Source: Opitutia bacterium (GTDB taxonomy: Bacteria; Verrucomicrobiota; Verrucomicrobiia; Opitutales; Opitutaceae). From it: a stretch of 64,000 bases of DNA. Where the stretch lies: NCBI GenBank assembly GCA_016187945.1, contig JACPIT010000006.1, positions 310,001 to 374,000 on the forward strand, given 5' to 3'. Below the pieces are notes generated by a model, which ran no database searches, was not told the DNA's origin, and saw only the letters and a list, made by a program, of their open reading frames with translations. Shown here piece by piece: positions 7,966 to 18,555 of this stretch; within the stretch, counting starts at the first letter, position 1, and every line of letters begins with the position of its first letter. The translations under genes and the position numbers were made by a program.

Positions 7966-9603
7966 TTAGTTCTCGTCCTTCAATGGAGGCGTCGGCAAGA
8001 GCGGCAATCCGAGCTCCCGGAGAAACGCATTGTGCTTCGCCGCGGCGGCGCGGACCGATTGCTCGAGTTCCACGAGCCGCGCGTGCGTCGCCGCCAGATC
8101 GATCTCTTCCTCCGCCACCGCCGTGCTGATGTAGCGCGAGATGTTCAGGTTGAAGCCCTCTGCCGTGATCTTCTCCATCGAGACGCGCTTCGAATACCGT
8201 TCTTCCTCTCGGCGATCGCGATAGGCCGAGACGATTTTGTCGATATGCTCGTCGAGAAGCACGTTCTGGCGTTTGCCCTTCTCGAAGTGCTCGGCGGCGT
8301 TGATGAACAGCACGTCGTCGGGCTTCTTGCATTTCTTGAGGACGAGGATGCAGACGGGAATGCCCGTGGAATAAAACAGGTTCGCGGGCAAACCGATGAC
8401 GGTGTCGATGTGGCCGTCTTGGAGGAGCTTCGTGCGGATGCGTTCCTCGGCACCGCCACGGAAGAGCACGCCGTGCGGCAGGATGATGGCCATGACACCC
8501 TGATCCTTGAGGTAGTGGAAGCCGTGGAGGAGAAAGGCGAAGTCGGCGGCGGACTTGGGAGCGAGGCCATGGTTTTTGAAACGCACGTCGTCGGCCATGT
8601 CGTCCTTCGGCTCCCAGCGCAGGCTGAAGGGCGGATTGGCGACGATGGCGTCGAACTTGGGCATCTTGGCCGGATTGGTCTCCCGCAGCATATCCCAATC
8701 GTTGGTGAGCGTGTCGCCGTGATAGATTTCGAACTCCGTGTCCTTCACCCCGTGCAGCAGCATGTTCATGCGCGCGAGATTGTAGGTCGTGATGTTTTTC
8801 TCCTGCCCGCGAATCTTGCCGATGGTGCCGCCCTGCTTTTTGAGCTGCTGACGGACGTTGAGCAGGAGCGAGCCGGAGCCGCAGGCGAAGTCGAAGACGC
8901 TGCCGAGGTGTTTCACCGGGCCGGTATTCGGCTCCTGGCTGTCGAGCGTGACGATCCGCGAGAGGATGGTGGAGATTTGCTGCGGAGTGTAGAACTCGCC
9001 TGCTTTCTTGCCGGAACCAGCGGCGAACTGGCCGATGAGGTATTCGTAGGCGTCGCCGAGCGCGTCGATGTCGGTGGAAAACTCCTTCAGCCCTTCGGCG
9101 ATCTTCTTGATGATGCCGCAGAGCTTCTTGTTCTTCTCCGGCTGGCTCCGACCGAGCTTTTCCGAGTAGAGATTGATCTCCGAGAACAGCCCTTGGAACG
9201 TGCTCTGAAAGGATTCGTTTTCGATGTAGTCGAAACCGTCCTTGAGCGTCTCCAGCAGGTCGTCGCTCTCGCTGCGGGCGAGACTGGCGATGCTGGCCCA
9301 CAGGTGGCGCGGCTGGATGACGTAATGCACCTTGCGCCGCATCTGCTTCTCGAAATCGACGACGTCACCGGGATTGTTCGCATACCAGATCGCGAGCGGC
9401 ACGCGGGGATCGTCGGGCCCGAACTTGGGGTAATCGCCGCCCAGTTCCTTCTTCGCGGCGACCTCGTAGTTGTCGGAGAGGTAGCGCAGAAAGAGGAAGG
9501 CCAGCATGTAGTCGCGGAAATCGTCCGCGTTCATCGCGCCGCGGAGCTGGTCGGCGATGGCCCACAGGGTTTTGCCGAGGCGTTGTTGGTCGGTGGCGGT
9601 CAT
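7966..9603 (-). CDS. hsdM: Type I restriction-modification methyltransferase HsdM
   Basis: 545 aa N6-adenine DNA methyltransferase subunit. An N-terminal HsdM domain (about 8-150) precedes the methylase core, with the SAM-binding motif FDFACGSGSLLL (about 237-248) and the catalytic NPPF (323-326). FYTPQQI just before motif I is typical. Its start overlaps the stop of the RhuM-like gene by ATGA, so it is coupled to the genes before it. With hsdS and hsdR it would form the type I complex. The gene order R-S-(RAYT)-(rhuM)-M is unusual because M normally precedes or adjoins S. Confidence 0.95.
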   Translation of the reverse strand: MTATDQQRLGKTLWAIADQLRGAMNADDFRDYMLAFLFLRYLSDNYEVAAKKELGGDYPKFGPDDPRVPLAIWYANNPGDVVDFEKQMRRKVHYVIQPRHLWASIASLARSESDDLLETLKDGFDYIENESFQSTFQGLFSEINLYSEKLGRSQPEKNKKLCGIIKKIAEGLKEFSTDIDALGDAYEYLIGQFAAGSGKKAGEFYTPQQISTILSRIVTLDSQEPNTGPVKHLGSVFDFACGSGSLLLNVRQQLKKQGGTIGKIRGQEKNITTYNLARMNMLLHGVKDTEFEIYHGDTLTNDWDMLRETNPAKMPKFDAIVANPPFSLRWEPKDDMADDVRFKNHGLAPKSAADFAFLLHGFHYLKDQGVMAIILPHGVLFRGGAEERIRTKLLQDGHIDTVIGLPANLFYSTGIPVCILVLKKCKKPDDVLFINAAEHFEKGKRQNVLLDEHIDKIVSAYRDRREEERYSKRVSMEKITAEGFNLNISRYISTAVAEEEIDLAATHARLVELEQSVRAAAAKHNAFLRELGLPLLPTPPLKDEN

Positions 9604-10603
9604 TCGGGAGAATCAGGCTTTTGGGGGCGGCGCTTGAGTTTCGCCTCGATGGATTTCAGCTCGGCTTCGTCGGACTGGTCGGCGGCGAGGGCTTCCTGTT
9701 TTTTGCGGCGCGAGTCGAAGTCGAGGTAAAGGGCGCTCGTGGACGCCTCCATCTGCTCGTGGCTGATGCCGCCGGCGCCGGCGAGGAGCGGGAATCCGTT
9801 GGCGGTGATGATCTGGTCGATGTTTTCCCTCCAGAATCTCATGCGCGTCTCCTGGCGGTTCTTGGCGCGCAGTTCGGCGGTTTCGAGGAAGATGACGACG
9901 AGGCGGTTGAGGGTGTCGATTTCGTCCTCGGTGAGGTAGTTCTTGGCGACGAGGATGTCGGTCTTGCGGACCTTGTCGCCCTTCCACGCGAGCAGGCCGA
10001 AGTGCGCATCAGCGGGGTTGGCGCGGGCCTTGATAAGTTCGGCCGCGGTCTGGCGAGTGACGGCATAGAGCAGAACATTCTGGACGATGGCGAAAAACAG
10101 TTGGGTGGTCTGATCGGTCTTGTCGTAATCGGTGCTGAGGGCGAAGAGCTCGCGGACCTTCTGGTAAAAGCGTTTCTCCGAGGCGCGGATGTCGCGGATG
10201 CGTGCGAGCATCTCGTCGAAGTGGTCCGGGCGTCCGTCGGGGTTTTTGAGCCGCTCGTCGTCCATCGCGAAGCCCTTGAGCAGATATTCCTTGAGAACAG
10301 TCGAGGCCCAGCGGCGGAACTGGACGCCGCGCGGCGAGCGGACGCGGTAGCCGACGGCGAGGATCGCATCGAGGTTGTAGATTTTGGTGAGGTAGCCCTT
10401 GCCGTCGGCGGCAGTCGTCAAGGATTCCTTGACAACTGAACCCTCCCTCAACTCCCCGTCCTCGAAAATGTTTTGAAGATGGAGGGAGATGTTCTGCTTC
10501 GTGGTGGCGAAGAGGTCGGCCGTCTCCGACTGGGTGAGCCAGACGGTGTTTTCGTCCGCTCGGAGCTGGATGCGGCTCTTGCCGTCTTCAGTAGTGTAGA
10601 GGA

Positions 10604-10610
<7 letters not shown>
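9600..10610 (-). CDS. RhuM family protein
   Basis: 336 aa protein recognised as the virulence-RhuM family from its N-terminus (TEDGKSRIQLRADENTVWLTQ, DLFATTKQNISLHLQNIF) and the core YNLDAILAVGYRVRSPRGVQFRRWA. The family is named from a Salmonella pathogenicity-island gene. Its biochemical role is not established, but it is often found inside type I restriction loci. The N-terminal third resembles a DNA-binding module of the Bro-N/KilA type. It is coupled on both sides: a 7-base overlap with the transposase-like gene upstream and ATGA overlap with hsdM downstream. Confidence 0.85.
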
Positions 10611-11340
<730 letters not shown>

Positions 11341-11344
<4 letters not shown>

Positions 11345-12681
11345 GTGGTGGCGGCCTCGGGCGACGGGAAGAGCTGCTGGAGGAGGCCTTGCTTGTGGGT
11401 CTGGAGGGCGGCGAGCCGGTCGCTTTGGGCGGCGATCAGGTCGTCGAGCGAAGAGAGACAGGTGGCGATGCGGAGTTGCTCGGGAAACGCAGGGACGGAA
11501 ACGACTAGTTCCTTGCGGAAGGTGGTTGGATTGATGTTCGCCTGGCTGATGCTCGGCTTAGCGAGAGATTTGATTTTCGCCTGATACAGTGGCGTGTTCA
11601 GCATGAAGTTGCAGAACGACGGATCGAGTCGCTGCTTTTTCAGCCGATACGTGACGATGTAGGACGCGGTTAGGCACTCGGACTTGAGGCGAAAGAGAGA
11701 GATTTTCCCAACGAGAGCGGGGCTGTTGGTTCTATTCAGAAGGATATCGCCGTCCTCCAGCCGGAAGGACTCAAACGATTCACGATCGAGATCGATGTAG
11801 ACCAAAGTCGTGAAATCTAGCCTGCCGTCAGCCATGTTGCCCATGCGCAGAACAGGATACTGGCCTTGGGGTGCGGTTGAACTTGATGTTCCGTAGAAAG
11901 ACTTCGCCACGAATTCATCGAACGGATTCTCCTCCCATTCAGGGGCGGAGTGGAACTCGGGGAAGCGGAGGCGGGGGAGGGTTTCGCCCTCGCGGGGGAA
12001 GAGCTGCTGCATGAGCCCTTTTTTGTGGGCCTTGAGTGCGTCGAGTTTCTGGCTTTCGGCTCCGATCAGCTCGTCCAGCGTGCTCAGGCACTCGGCGATT
12101 TTTTGCTGTTCGAGAAATCGTCGAGGGACGCGAATCGGGAACGACAAGAACGACTCGGCTTGGATTCGCTTGGCCTTCCGCCCTCCGTCGGCGATCTCTC
12201 CAAATTTCTCGTAGAATGAGGGACGTTTAACGTATTCCAGCAGGAAGTTTGGATGCAGCTCGCTCGAGATGTCGAAGCACGGGAGATCTACGGTGGACTC
12301 AAGGCCGTCGAGGCTGGTCGGGATAACGCCGAACGCCTGATTCAGAAAATCCAGTTTGCTGTAGATGAACTGCCCCGCCTTACGGCGGTAATACTGGGTG
12401 TTTTCGCTGCCGCTGAGTGATTCGATTTTTTCAAACACGCCTTTCCCCCAGAGCTTCACAGTGAGCTTCCGAGCAACATCGCCAGAACTACCCCTGACGC
12501 GGCTCTCTTCGAGAAAATCGCCGATCAGTTTTTCAGCCCAATCCGTCCCGTCCCGGAATTCAGGAAACCGCCGCTTGGGCGTGAGAGCGGGGCGATCTGG
12601 GAGCGCCGACGTCCTCGTCGGCTTTGGTTCGGAGCGTGCCGGCGGGGACGCCGGCGTTCCCAGGCGAGTTCGTCGCGTCAT
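11341..12681 (-). CDS. hsdS: Type I restriction specificity subunit HsdS
   Basis: 446 aa with two target-recognition domains. Each is followed by the conserved helical spacer: LSTLDELIGAESQKLDALKA (first) and LSSLDDLIAAQSDRLAALQT (second), both ending in QQLFP. RFPEF motifs begin each half. Its ATG overlaps the hsdR stop (ATGA). Residues about 8-28 (GTPASPPARSEPKPTRTSALP) are not HsdS-like but the translation of a palindromic element (12597-12663) inserted between the start codon and the normal N-terminus. The recognition domains are AT-richer than the neighbouring genes, as usual for exchanged specificity domains. Confidence 0.94.
12597..12663 (-). repeat. REP-like palindromic element, copy 3 (in hsdS)
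   Basis: 67 bp with outer inverted ends CTGGGAGCGCCG/CGGCGTTCCCAG (one mismatch in 12) and inner palindromes GCCGACGTCCTCGTCGGC and GCCGGCGGGGACGCCGGC. It sits in frame a few codons after the hsdS start. Confidence 0.88.
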
Positions 12682-15600
12682 GATTCGTAAGCGTTGAGGC
12701 CGGAGATGTCGCGGCCGGCGGCGCGCTTCTTGAGCAGCGGCACGAGGTCTTCCATCAACGCGAGCTCGGCGACGCGGCGGGTCTTCCAGTTGAGGCCGAG
12801 TGGGGCGAGGAGTTCGGTGAGCTGCTCGCCGTCGAAGACCAGACGCTGCAGGATGGCATCCACGAACGCCTGGAGGCGCTCGACCGGCAGGGCGTGTTTT
12901 TGCGCGACGGCGGCGAGCGCGTCGGCGTGGAATTTTTCCCGGAAGCGGCGGTAGCCGGCCTCGATCTCCGTCTTGTCGAGACCTTCGCCGGCCTGGAGGC
13001 CGCGGACGTAGGCGGTGATGATCTCGCGCTCGTCGCTGAAGTTGGCGTTGGCTTCGATGAGGCCGATGAGCTGTTCGCGGGTGATCGGACGCTGGTCGGG
13101 CGCCGGGCTGGAGAAGCGGGCGCAGAGGCCCATGATGTAATCGAAGTCGATGAGCGCGGAGGCGAAGAGGACGAACTCGAAATCGAGCGCGGCGACCACT
13201 GCGGAGGTGCCGGCGGGGACGCCGGCGTTCCCAGCGTCCTGCAGCTTCTTGAGTTCGTGCGCGGTGGTGAGATAGACGCCGCGGTAGGCGTTGAGCGTGT
13301 CGGGCGGGAGGAGTTCGTCGATGGCGGCGAGGTCCGCGGGCGCGACATCGAGGTATTGGTCGAGCTGGGTCTTGAGGCGCTGGACCTCCTTGAAGGACTT
13401 GACGAACTCGGCGCGCGCCTCGTCGCCGCGCAGCGCGGGCACGGACTCGGGGGCCGGCGGGAGGCCGTGGGAGCGGAGGAATTTTTCGAGGTTGCCGACG
13501 GCGACCTTGAGTTTTCCGACGACGACCTCGGCGGAATCGACGAGCCAGATCTTGCGCGCGTCGGCGCCTCCGCCCACGCCGGAGAACATCACGATGGCCT
13601 CGTCGACGGCCGTCTGCTGCCCGCGGAAGTCGAGGATGTGGCCGTAGGGCTTGGTGTCGTTGAGCACGCGGTTGGTGCGGGAGAAGGCCTGGATGAGGCC
13701 GTGGTGCTTGAGGGTCTTGTCGACGTAGAGCGTGTTGAGGTATTTCGAGTCGAAGCCGGTGAGGAGCATGTCGACGACGATCGTAACATCGATCTTCTCG
13801 GCGCCGCGGCGCGGGAGGTCGCTGTTCGGGAAGCGCTGGTCTTTGATGCGCTGCTGGACGTCCTGGTAGTAGGCGTCGAACTCGCCGACGGAATGGTTGG
13901 TGCCGTAGCGGGCGTTGTAGGCGGCGATGATGGCCGTGAGGGAGACGCGCTTTGCGTCGGGCTCGTGCTGGTTGTTTTCCTGCTCCGTGGGCAGATCCTC
14001 CTGGAGCTGCTCGATGTCACGGTCGTTGTCGTCTTTGTTGGCCGGCGGCACGGGCGGAGAGAAGACGCAGGCGATCTTGAGCGGGACGAATTCGGGGTCG
14101 GCAGCGCGCCGCTCCTCCTGCACCGCGGCGAAGAGCACGTGGTAGGCGATGGCGTCGTCGATGGAGGCGGTGGCGAAGAGGGCGTTGAAGCGGCGGGAGG
14201 CGGTGACGGCGTCGTGGCTGGCGAGGATTTTCTCGACGATCTTGCGCTTCCGCGCGTCCTCGCCCGCCTGGCTGGTGTCCTCGCCCTCGGGGCGAAAGTA
14301 GTCGACGTGGAATTTGAGGACGTTCCGGTCGTCGATGGCGTGCGTGATCGTGTAGCGGTGCAGCTCGTGCGGGAAGATGTCGGCGGTGGTGCGGAGGGTC
14401 TTGGTCTCGCCGGAGACGCGGAACTGCGTGGCGTTTTGCTCGAAGATAGGCGTGCCGGTGAAGCCGAAGAGCTGGGAGTTCGGGAAGAATTCTTTGATGG
14501 TCTCGTGGTTGCCGCCGAACTGGGAACGGTGGCACTCGTCGAAAATGAGGACGACGCGCTTGTCGCGCAGCGGCTCGAGGCGCTCGCGGTAGGTTTCGAG
14601 ACCGCGTTGCTCGCGCTGGCGATTGCGCTTACTCGTCTCGTCGAGGGCGAGGCCGAGCTTCTGGATGGTGGTGACGATGACCTTGTCGGCTTTGTCGTCG
14701 GAGAGGAGGCGGCGGACGAGAGTGGCGGTGTTGGTGTTGGCCTCGACGCAGCCCTCCTGGAAGCGGTTGAACTCCTCGCGCGTCTGGCGATCGAGGTCCT
14801 TGCGATCGACGACGAAGAGGCACTTGTCGATGGCGGGATTGTCGCGGAGCAGCGTGGAAGCCTTGAAGGAGGTGAGGGTCTTGCCGCTGCCGGTGGTGTG
14901 CCAGATGTAGCCGTTGCCGCTGCGCTGCTCGATGCTGTCGACGATGGCTTGGACGGCGTAGATCTGATACGGGCGCATCATGAGCAGCTTTTGCTCGCTC
15001 TGGATGAGCACCATGTAGCGGCTGATCAGGCGGCCGAGTTCGCACTTTTGCAAAACAAGATCGGCGAAGACGTCGAGATGGGAGACGGGGTGGTTGTCGC
15101 GTTTGGTGAACTCGTAGACGGGGAGAAACTGCTCGTTCGCGTCGAAGGCGAAGTGCCGGGCGTTGTTGTTTGCGAAGTAGAAGGTCTCGGTGCGGTTCGT
15201 GACGATGAAGATCTGGACGAAGCAGAGGAGCGTGCGGGTGTAGCCGTTGCCGGGGTCGGCCTTGTAGTCGACGATCTGCTGCATCGCGCGGCGCGGGCTC
15301 ACGTCGAGCGTCTTGAGCTCCACTTGGGCGACGGGGACGCCGTTGATGAGGAGGAGGACGTCGTAGCGGTGGTGGCTGTAGTCGGTGTTGATGCGGAGCT
15401 GGTGGACGACCTCGAAGTCGTTTTTGCACCAGTCGCGGATGTTGACCAACGTGTAGGAAAGCGGGGTGCCGTCGTCGCGGGTGAAGTCGTTTTTCCCGCA
15501 GAGGCGGACGGCGTTTTTGAAGACGTCGGGCGAGACGAGGTCGTCGAGCAGGCGGGCGAACTCGGCGTCGGTCAGGCGGACGCGATTGAGGGCCTCGAAC

Positions 15601-15764
15601 TTCTGGCGGAAGTTGGCTTCGAGCGCCGCGCGATCGCGGATGTCGGCGCGATAGGTGTATTTGAGATCGACGAGCTTGGAGATGAACGCGTCTTCGATGT
15701 CCTGCTCGCGCACCGCTGACGGGACGCGGTCCGGGTCTTGCTGGTAGATGGGCTCGTGAGACAT
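12678..15764 (-). CDS. hsdR: Type I restriction endonuclease HsdR
   Basis: 1028 aa DNA translocase and nuclease subunit. The start at 15764 (MSHEPIYQQ) is preferred; the open frame upstream only translates repeat sequence. Nuclease domain: D135 in HHRYDVLLLINGVPVAQVELK with E149 and K151 (PD-(D/E)xK). Helicase: TTGSGKT (about 290-296), VVDRKDL, DECH (409-412), GFTGTP. Residues about 843-852 (AGNAGVPAGT) are encoded by a half palindromic element (13207-13234) between otherwise normal helical segments. It is the first gene of the minus-strand island, with ATGA coupling to hsdS. Confidence 0.95.
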   Translation of the reverse strand: MSHEPIYQQDPDRVPSAVREQDIEDAFISKLVDLKYTYRADIRDRAALEANFRQKFEALNRVRLTDAEFARLLDDLVSPDVFKNAVRLCGKNDFTRDDGTPLSYTLVNIRDWCKNDFEVVHQLRINTDYSHHRYDVLLLINGVPVAQVELKTLDVSPRRAMQQIVDYKADPGNGYTRTLLCFVQIFIVTNRTETFYFANNNARHFAFDANEQFLPVYEFTKRDNHPVSHLDVFADLVLQKCELGRLISRYMVLIQSEQKLLMMRPYQIYAVQAIVDSIEQRSGNGYIWHTTGSGKTLTSFKASTLLRDNPAIDKCLFVVDRKDLDRQTREEFNRFQEGCVEANTNTATLVRRLLSDDKADKVIVTTIQKLGLALDETSKRNRQREQRGLETYRERLEPLRDKRVVLIFDECHRSQFGGNHETIKEFFPNSQLFGFTGTPIFEQNATQFRVSGETKTLRTTADIFPHELHRYTITHAIDDRNVLKFHVDYFRPEGEDTSQAGEDARKRKIVEKILASHDAVTASRRFNALFATASIDDAIAYHVLFAAVQEERRAADPEFVPLKIACVFSPPVPPANKDDNDRDIEQLQEDLPTEQENNQHEPDAKRVSLTAIIAAYNARYGTNHSVGEFDAYYQDVQQRIKDQRFPNSDLPRRGAEKIDVTIVVDMLLTGFDSKYLNTLYVDKTLKHHGLIQAFSRTNRVLNDTKPYGHILDFRGQQTAVDEAIVMFSGVGGGADARKIWLVDSAEVVVGKLKVAVGNLEKFLRSHGLPPAPESVPALRGDEARAEFVKSFKEVQRLKTQLDQYLDVAPADLAAIDELLPPDTLNAYRGVYLTTAHELKKLQDAGNAGVPAGTSAVVAALDFEFVLFASALIDFDYIMGLCARFSSPAPDQRPITREQLIGLIEANANFSDEREIITAYVRGLQAGEGLDKTEIEAGYRRFREKFHADALAAVAQKHALPVERLQAFVDAILQRLVFDGEQLTELLAPLGLNWKTRRVAELALMEDLVPLLKKRAAGRDISGLNAYES
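13207..13234 (-). repeat. Half copy of the REP-like element inside hsdR
   Basis: GTGCCGGCGGGGACGCCGGC followed by GTTCCCAG: the right-hand palindrome and terminal arm of the element found at 12597-12663, without the left-hand palindrome. It is translated in frame in HsdR as AGNAGVPAGT. Confidence 0.8.
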
Positions 15765-16083
15765 GAACGACAGGGCGATAGACGTGGACGTTGCCGGCGG
15801 GCCCGTGAATCGCCAAGCAGATTGCTCCGCGGATGCTCCCTGCCCCGCCGGTCGGAGCAAGACCGATCTCGGGCGAGGCTCGAAGCAGCTCGCGCGCGAC
15901 CGACTTTCTAACTGCGGCGCCGCGCAGGTGGTCGCCGCTGTCCCAGCGGCGACACATCTTCCGGAAGCGCCATCACCTTCAGCGCCTATAGGCGCCCAAC
16001 ACACGCTCTCGAAGCCCCGCGTCGTTCTCGTGTTTTTCGTGGCCAATCTGCCTTGAACAAAGCCGGTCAGAGACCGGCTCTAC
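15765..16083. other. Gene-free region upstream of hsdR, behind hypE
   Basis: About 320 bases without a gene. It must contain the hsdR promoter (leftward), but I cannot point to clear -35/-10 boxes. It holds the right direct repeat of the island (15926-16054) and the palindrome AGCCGGTC-AGA-GACCGGCT with CTAC (16061-16083), which directly abuts the hypE stop codon (16084-16086). Confidence 0.6.
15926..16054. repeat. Right direct repeat flanking the restriction island
   Basis: AGGTGGTCGCCGCTGTCCCAGC, then CATCACC, GCGCCTATAGGCGCC, and TGGCCAATCTGCCTTGA, in the same order and orientation as 7447-7581. Shorter relatives without the CTATAG palindrome are at 21277-21310 and 55055-55082. Confidence 0.75.
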
Positions 16084-17169
16084 TCAGCAAATCCGCGGCA
16101 ACTGTTCGCCGCTCAAGCGGTCCACGATGCGCTCGGCGCCGATCACGCTGCGCTGCGTGACTTGGCCCGCCGGACCTGGCTTCACTTTGCCGATGATCAC
16201 CGCGCGCGCGGTCGCATCGGCGCGGGTGTCTGTTGAGGTGAGGTTGATAATCTCGACCGCCTGCGCCGCCTGCGCTTCCGGCAAAATGCACACGAAGCGC
16301 CCCTCGTTCGCCACGTAGAGCGGGTCGAGGCCGAGGATCTCGCAGGCGCCGTTCACGAGTTCGCTCACCGGCACTTTCGCAGCGTCGATCGCGAGCGCGA
16401 GTTTCGCCGATTCCGCGATCTCCACGAGCGAACTCGCCAGGCCACCGCGCGTGAGATCGCGCAGGCAGTGCACTTCCAAACCGGCCGCGAGCAACGCCTG
16501 CACCGGCGCGACGAGCGGCGCGCAATCGCTCTCGATCGCGCTCTCGAAACTGAGATTCGCCCGCGTCGCCATGATCGCCATGCCGTGACGGCCGAGATCG
16601 CCACTGAGCACGATGGCGTCGCCCGCGCGCACGCTCGTCGGCGCGATCGTCAGCGGTGTTTCGATCACGCCCACGCCCGCCGTCGTCACGTAGAGCCCGT
16701 CGCCTTTGCCGCGTTCGACGACCTTCGTGTCGCCCGTGACGATCGCGACGCCGGCCGCGTCCGCCGCCGCTTTCATCGACGCCACGATCTGCCGCAGCGT
16801 TTCGACAGAAAATCCTTCCTCGAGAATGAACCCCGCGCTCAGCCACAGCGGTCGCGCGCCGCACATGCAGAGGTCGTTCACGGTGCCGTTGACGGCGATC
16901 TTGCCGATGTCGCCGCCGGGAAAAAACAGCGGACTCACCACATGCGAGTCGGTCGTGAACGCCAGCCGTCCGCCGCCGGGAAATTTCAACAGCGCGCCGT
17001 CGTGCTGCGCGTCGAGCGCGGGGTTCGCGAACGCCGGCCGGAACACCGCGTCGATCAGATCCTGCGTGAGCTTCCCGCCGCCACCGTGGCCGACCGTGAT
17101 CTCCGTCCGATGTGGCAGCGGCACGGGACAAGTCGTGAAACCGGAGGACGTGGCGCCGGCGAAACTCAT
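16084..17169 (-). CDS. hypE: Carbamoyl dehydratase HypE (hydrogenase cyanide synthesis)
   Basis: 361 aa PurM-like ATP-dependent enzyme that dehydrates the carbamoyl group made by HypF into a thiocyanate on its own C-terminal cysteine, the source of the CN ligands. The protein ends PRIC, so the essential terminal Cys is present. The N-terminal [14 protein letters not shown] and [20 protein letters not shown] are diagnostic. The start at 17169 (MSFAG) is chosen over an upstream Met that would add 24 basic residues. It is separated from hypABFCD by the restriction island and is on the opposite strand, so it needs its own promoter. Confidence 0.95.
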   Translation of the reverse strand: MSFAGATSSGFTTCPVPLPHRTEITVGHGGGGKLTQDLIDAVFRPAFANPALDAQHDGALLKFPGGGRLAFTTDSHVVSPLFFPGGDIGKIAVNGTVNDLCMCGARPLWLSAGFILEEGFSVETLRQIVASMKAAADAAGVAIVTGDTKVVERGKGDGLYVTTAGVGVIETPLTIAPTSVRAGDAIVLSGDLGRHGMAIMATRANLSFESAIESDCAPLVAPVQALLAAGLEVHCLRDLTRGGLASSLVEIAESAKLALAIDAAKVPVSELVNGACEILGLDPLYVANEGRFVCILPEAQAAQAVEIINLTSTDTRADATARAVIIGKVKPGPAGQVTQRSVIGAERIVDRLSGEQLPRIC

Positions 17170-17504
17170 GCGGCGAGCGTAGAAACCGCCTCCGAAAACC
17201 CGAGCCCGTTTCGTGCGCAGGCCGTGGCGGCTTCTGCGCATCTTTTGAGGGCAACCGTCGCGGCGACCGCGAACGAGCCGGCGTCATCCGTTTTGTCCAG
17301 CCACGGATTGCCCGGATAACACGGATATTGGAGCGCGTGACTTGTCAGCCGTAGCCTTGGCGAAGGCTGGTCCATGGTATCCGTGCGATCCATGGTCGAT
17401 TCGCACGTCGGGCGCGGCGCGCCGGACGCATCGCGCGTTGCGTTTTATTTCGGGCCGGAAATTGCCTCGTCTCCGACTCATCGCGGGACAAACTGCCGCC
17501 CGTG
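17170..17504. other. Divergent intergenic region hypE / PEP-CTERM gene
   Basis: 335 bases between divergent genes, so promoters for both must lie here, though none is clear. Contains an imperfect inverted repeat of the CCACGGATT-CCGGATAACACGGA type (about 17299-17393, right arm TATCCGTGCGATCCATGG), a diverged relative of the perfect element at 18450-18524. Confidence 0.55.
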
Positions 17505-18335
17505 ATGAAGCATGGGCCACGCACAACCAGGTTGAGCCGGAGCGTCGCGTTGGGCGTTTTCGCCGGCTTGGCGCTCGCCGGAGCGGCGCAGACCATCGGC
17601 CCCGTCAGCACCTACTATCTCGCGGCGGGCGACCAGCAACACGTGCACGCCGTGCAAGGCTCCACGGTCGTGAGCACGTTCACGACCGCCAGCGGCGGGC
17701 GCGAGTATCCGCTGTTCGTGCTGAACAGCTCCATCGTCACCTCGGGTTCGTCGGGCTCGGAATCGGGGCGCATCTACACTCTCGCCGGCGTCGCGGGCAG
17801 CACCGTCCTGCCCTTCTCGCTTTCCGGCGGCGCGACGGCTTGGGACGCCGCCACCGACGGCGTCTCCGCCTACCTGATGGACTACAGCTTCGGCGTGGTT
17901 TACCGCACTGCACTCGATTACTCGGCTCCGGTCGCGTTGTTCGGCGGATTGGGCAACTCGGCGTTTCTCGGAATCACGTTCGACGCGAGCAACAACTCGC
18001 TCTGGATTTCCGGTTGGAGTTCCAGCGAGGTCCGCAACTACTCGCTCACGGGCACGCTGCTTTCGAGTTTCACCGGCCCCACTTCGAGCCTGACCTGCCT
18101 CGCGCTCGATCCCGCGACCGGCACGCTCTGGATGGGATCGCAAGGACAGCAAGGCGTCTTCTGGGAATACTCGCGCGCCGGCACGCAGCTCCAAACCGTG
18201 ACTCTGCCCGCGCTCGCCAGCCAAAACACGCTCGGCGGCGAGTTCGCATTCGCTGCCGTGCCCGAACCGGCGACCTGGCTGCAACTCCTCGGCGGCCTCG
18301 TTCTGCTCGGTCTCGCCGCGCGCCGGCGTCGTTGA
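17505..18335 (+). CDS. PEP-CTERM sorting domain protein
   Basis: 276 aa exported protein. It has an N-terminal signal (SVALGVFAGLALAGAA, about residues 13-28) and ends with the PEP-CTERM signal VPEPATWLQLLGG, a hydrophobic helix and the basic tail RRRR. Such proteins are processed by exosortase at the outer envelope or exopolysaccharide. The body has repeated short Ser/Gly/Thr-rich beta segments with WISGW, WMGSQGQ and LDPATGTLW motifs suggesting a beta-propeller-like fold. No specific function can be assigned. Start ATG at 17505; a GTG lies directly before it. Confidence 0.85.
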   Translation: MKHGPRTTRLSRSVALGVFAGLALAGAAQTIGPVSTYYLAAGDQQHVHAVQGSTVVSTFTTASGGREYPLFVLNSSIVTSGSSGSESGRIYTLAGVAGSTVLPFSLSGGATAWDAATDGVSAYLMDYSFGVVYRTALDYSAPVALFGGLGNSAFLGITFDASNNSLWISGWSSSEVRNYSLTGTLLSSFTGPTSSLTCLALDPATGTLWMGSQGQQGVFWEYSRAGTQLQTVTLPALASQNTLGGEFAFAAVPEPATWLQLLGGLVLLGLAARRRR

Positions 18336-18449
18336 TCGCACGCACGCGCGCGTCGCGTCGCCGAGTAGCGTCCGCCGACCCGGCATCGCAGCCTCTCCAC
18401 CGCAATTGGAGCGACGAGCGCCGCACACGTCGCGTTCGTCCGTTTCGAT

Positions 18450-18524
18450 TTAACCACGGATTGCACGGACGTCCGGCGGAGGCTGCGCTGTGTGATCCGT
18501 GATCTCCGTGCAATCCGTGGTTAA
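18450..18524. repeat. Perfect 20-bp inverted repeat (CCACGGATT family)
   Basis: TTAACCACGGATTGCACGGA (18450-18469) and its exact reverse complement (18505-18524) enclose 35 bases. It lies between two convergent genes (PEP-CTERM and ThuA), so it may act as a bidirectional 3' end, although there is no T-tract. Confidence 0.85.
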
Positions 18525-18555
18525 TTCAGACACTCGGACGCGACACGCGCCACAC

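Noticed and set aside
15765-16046. 94-residue N-terminal extension of HsdR
   Set aside because: The extra residues are only the translation of the repeat region (GTAATT, GPPATSTS) and do not resemble HsdR; MSHEPIYQQ at 15764 is the natural start.
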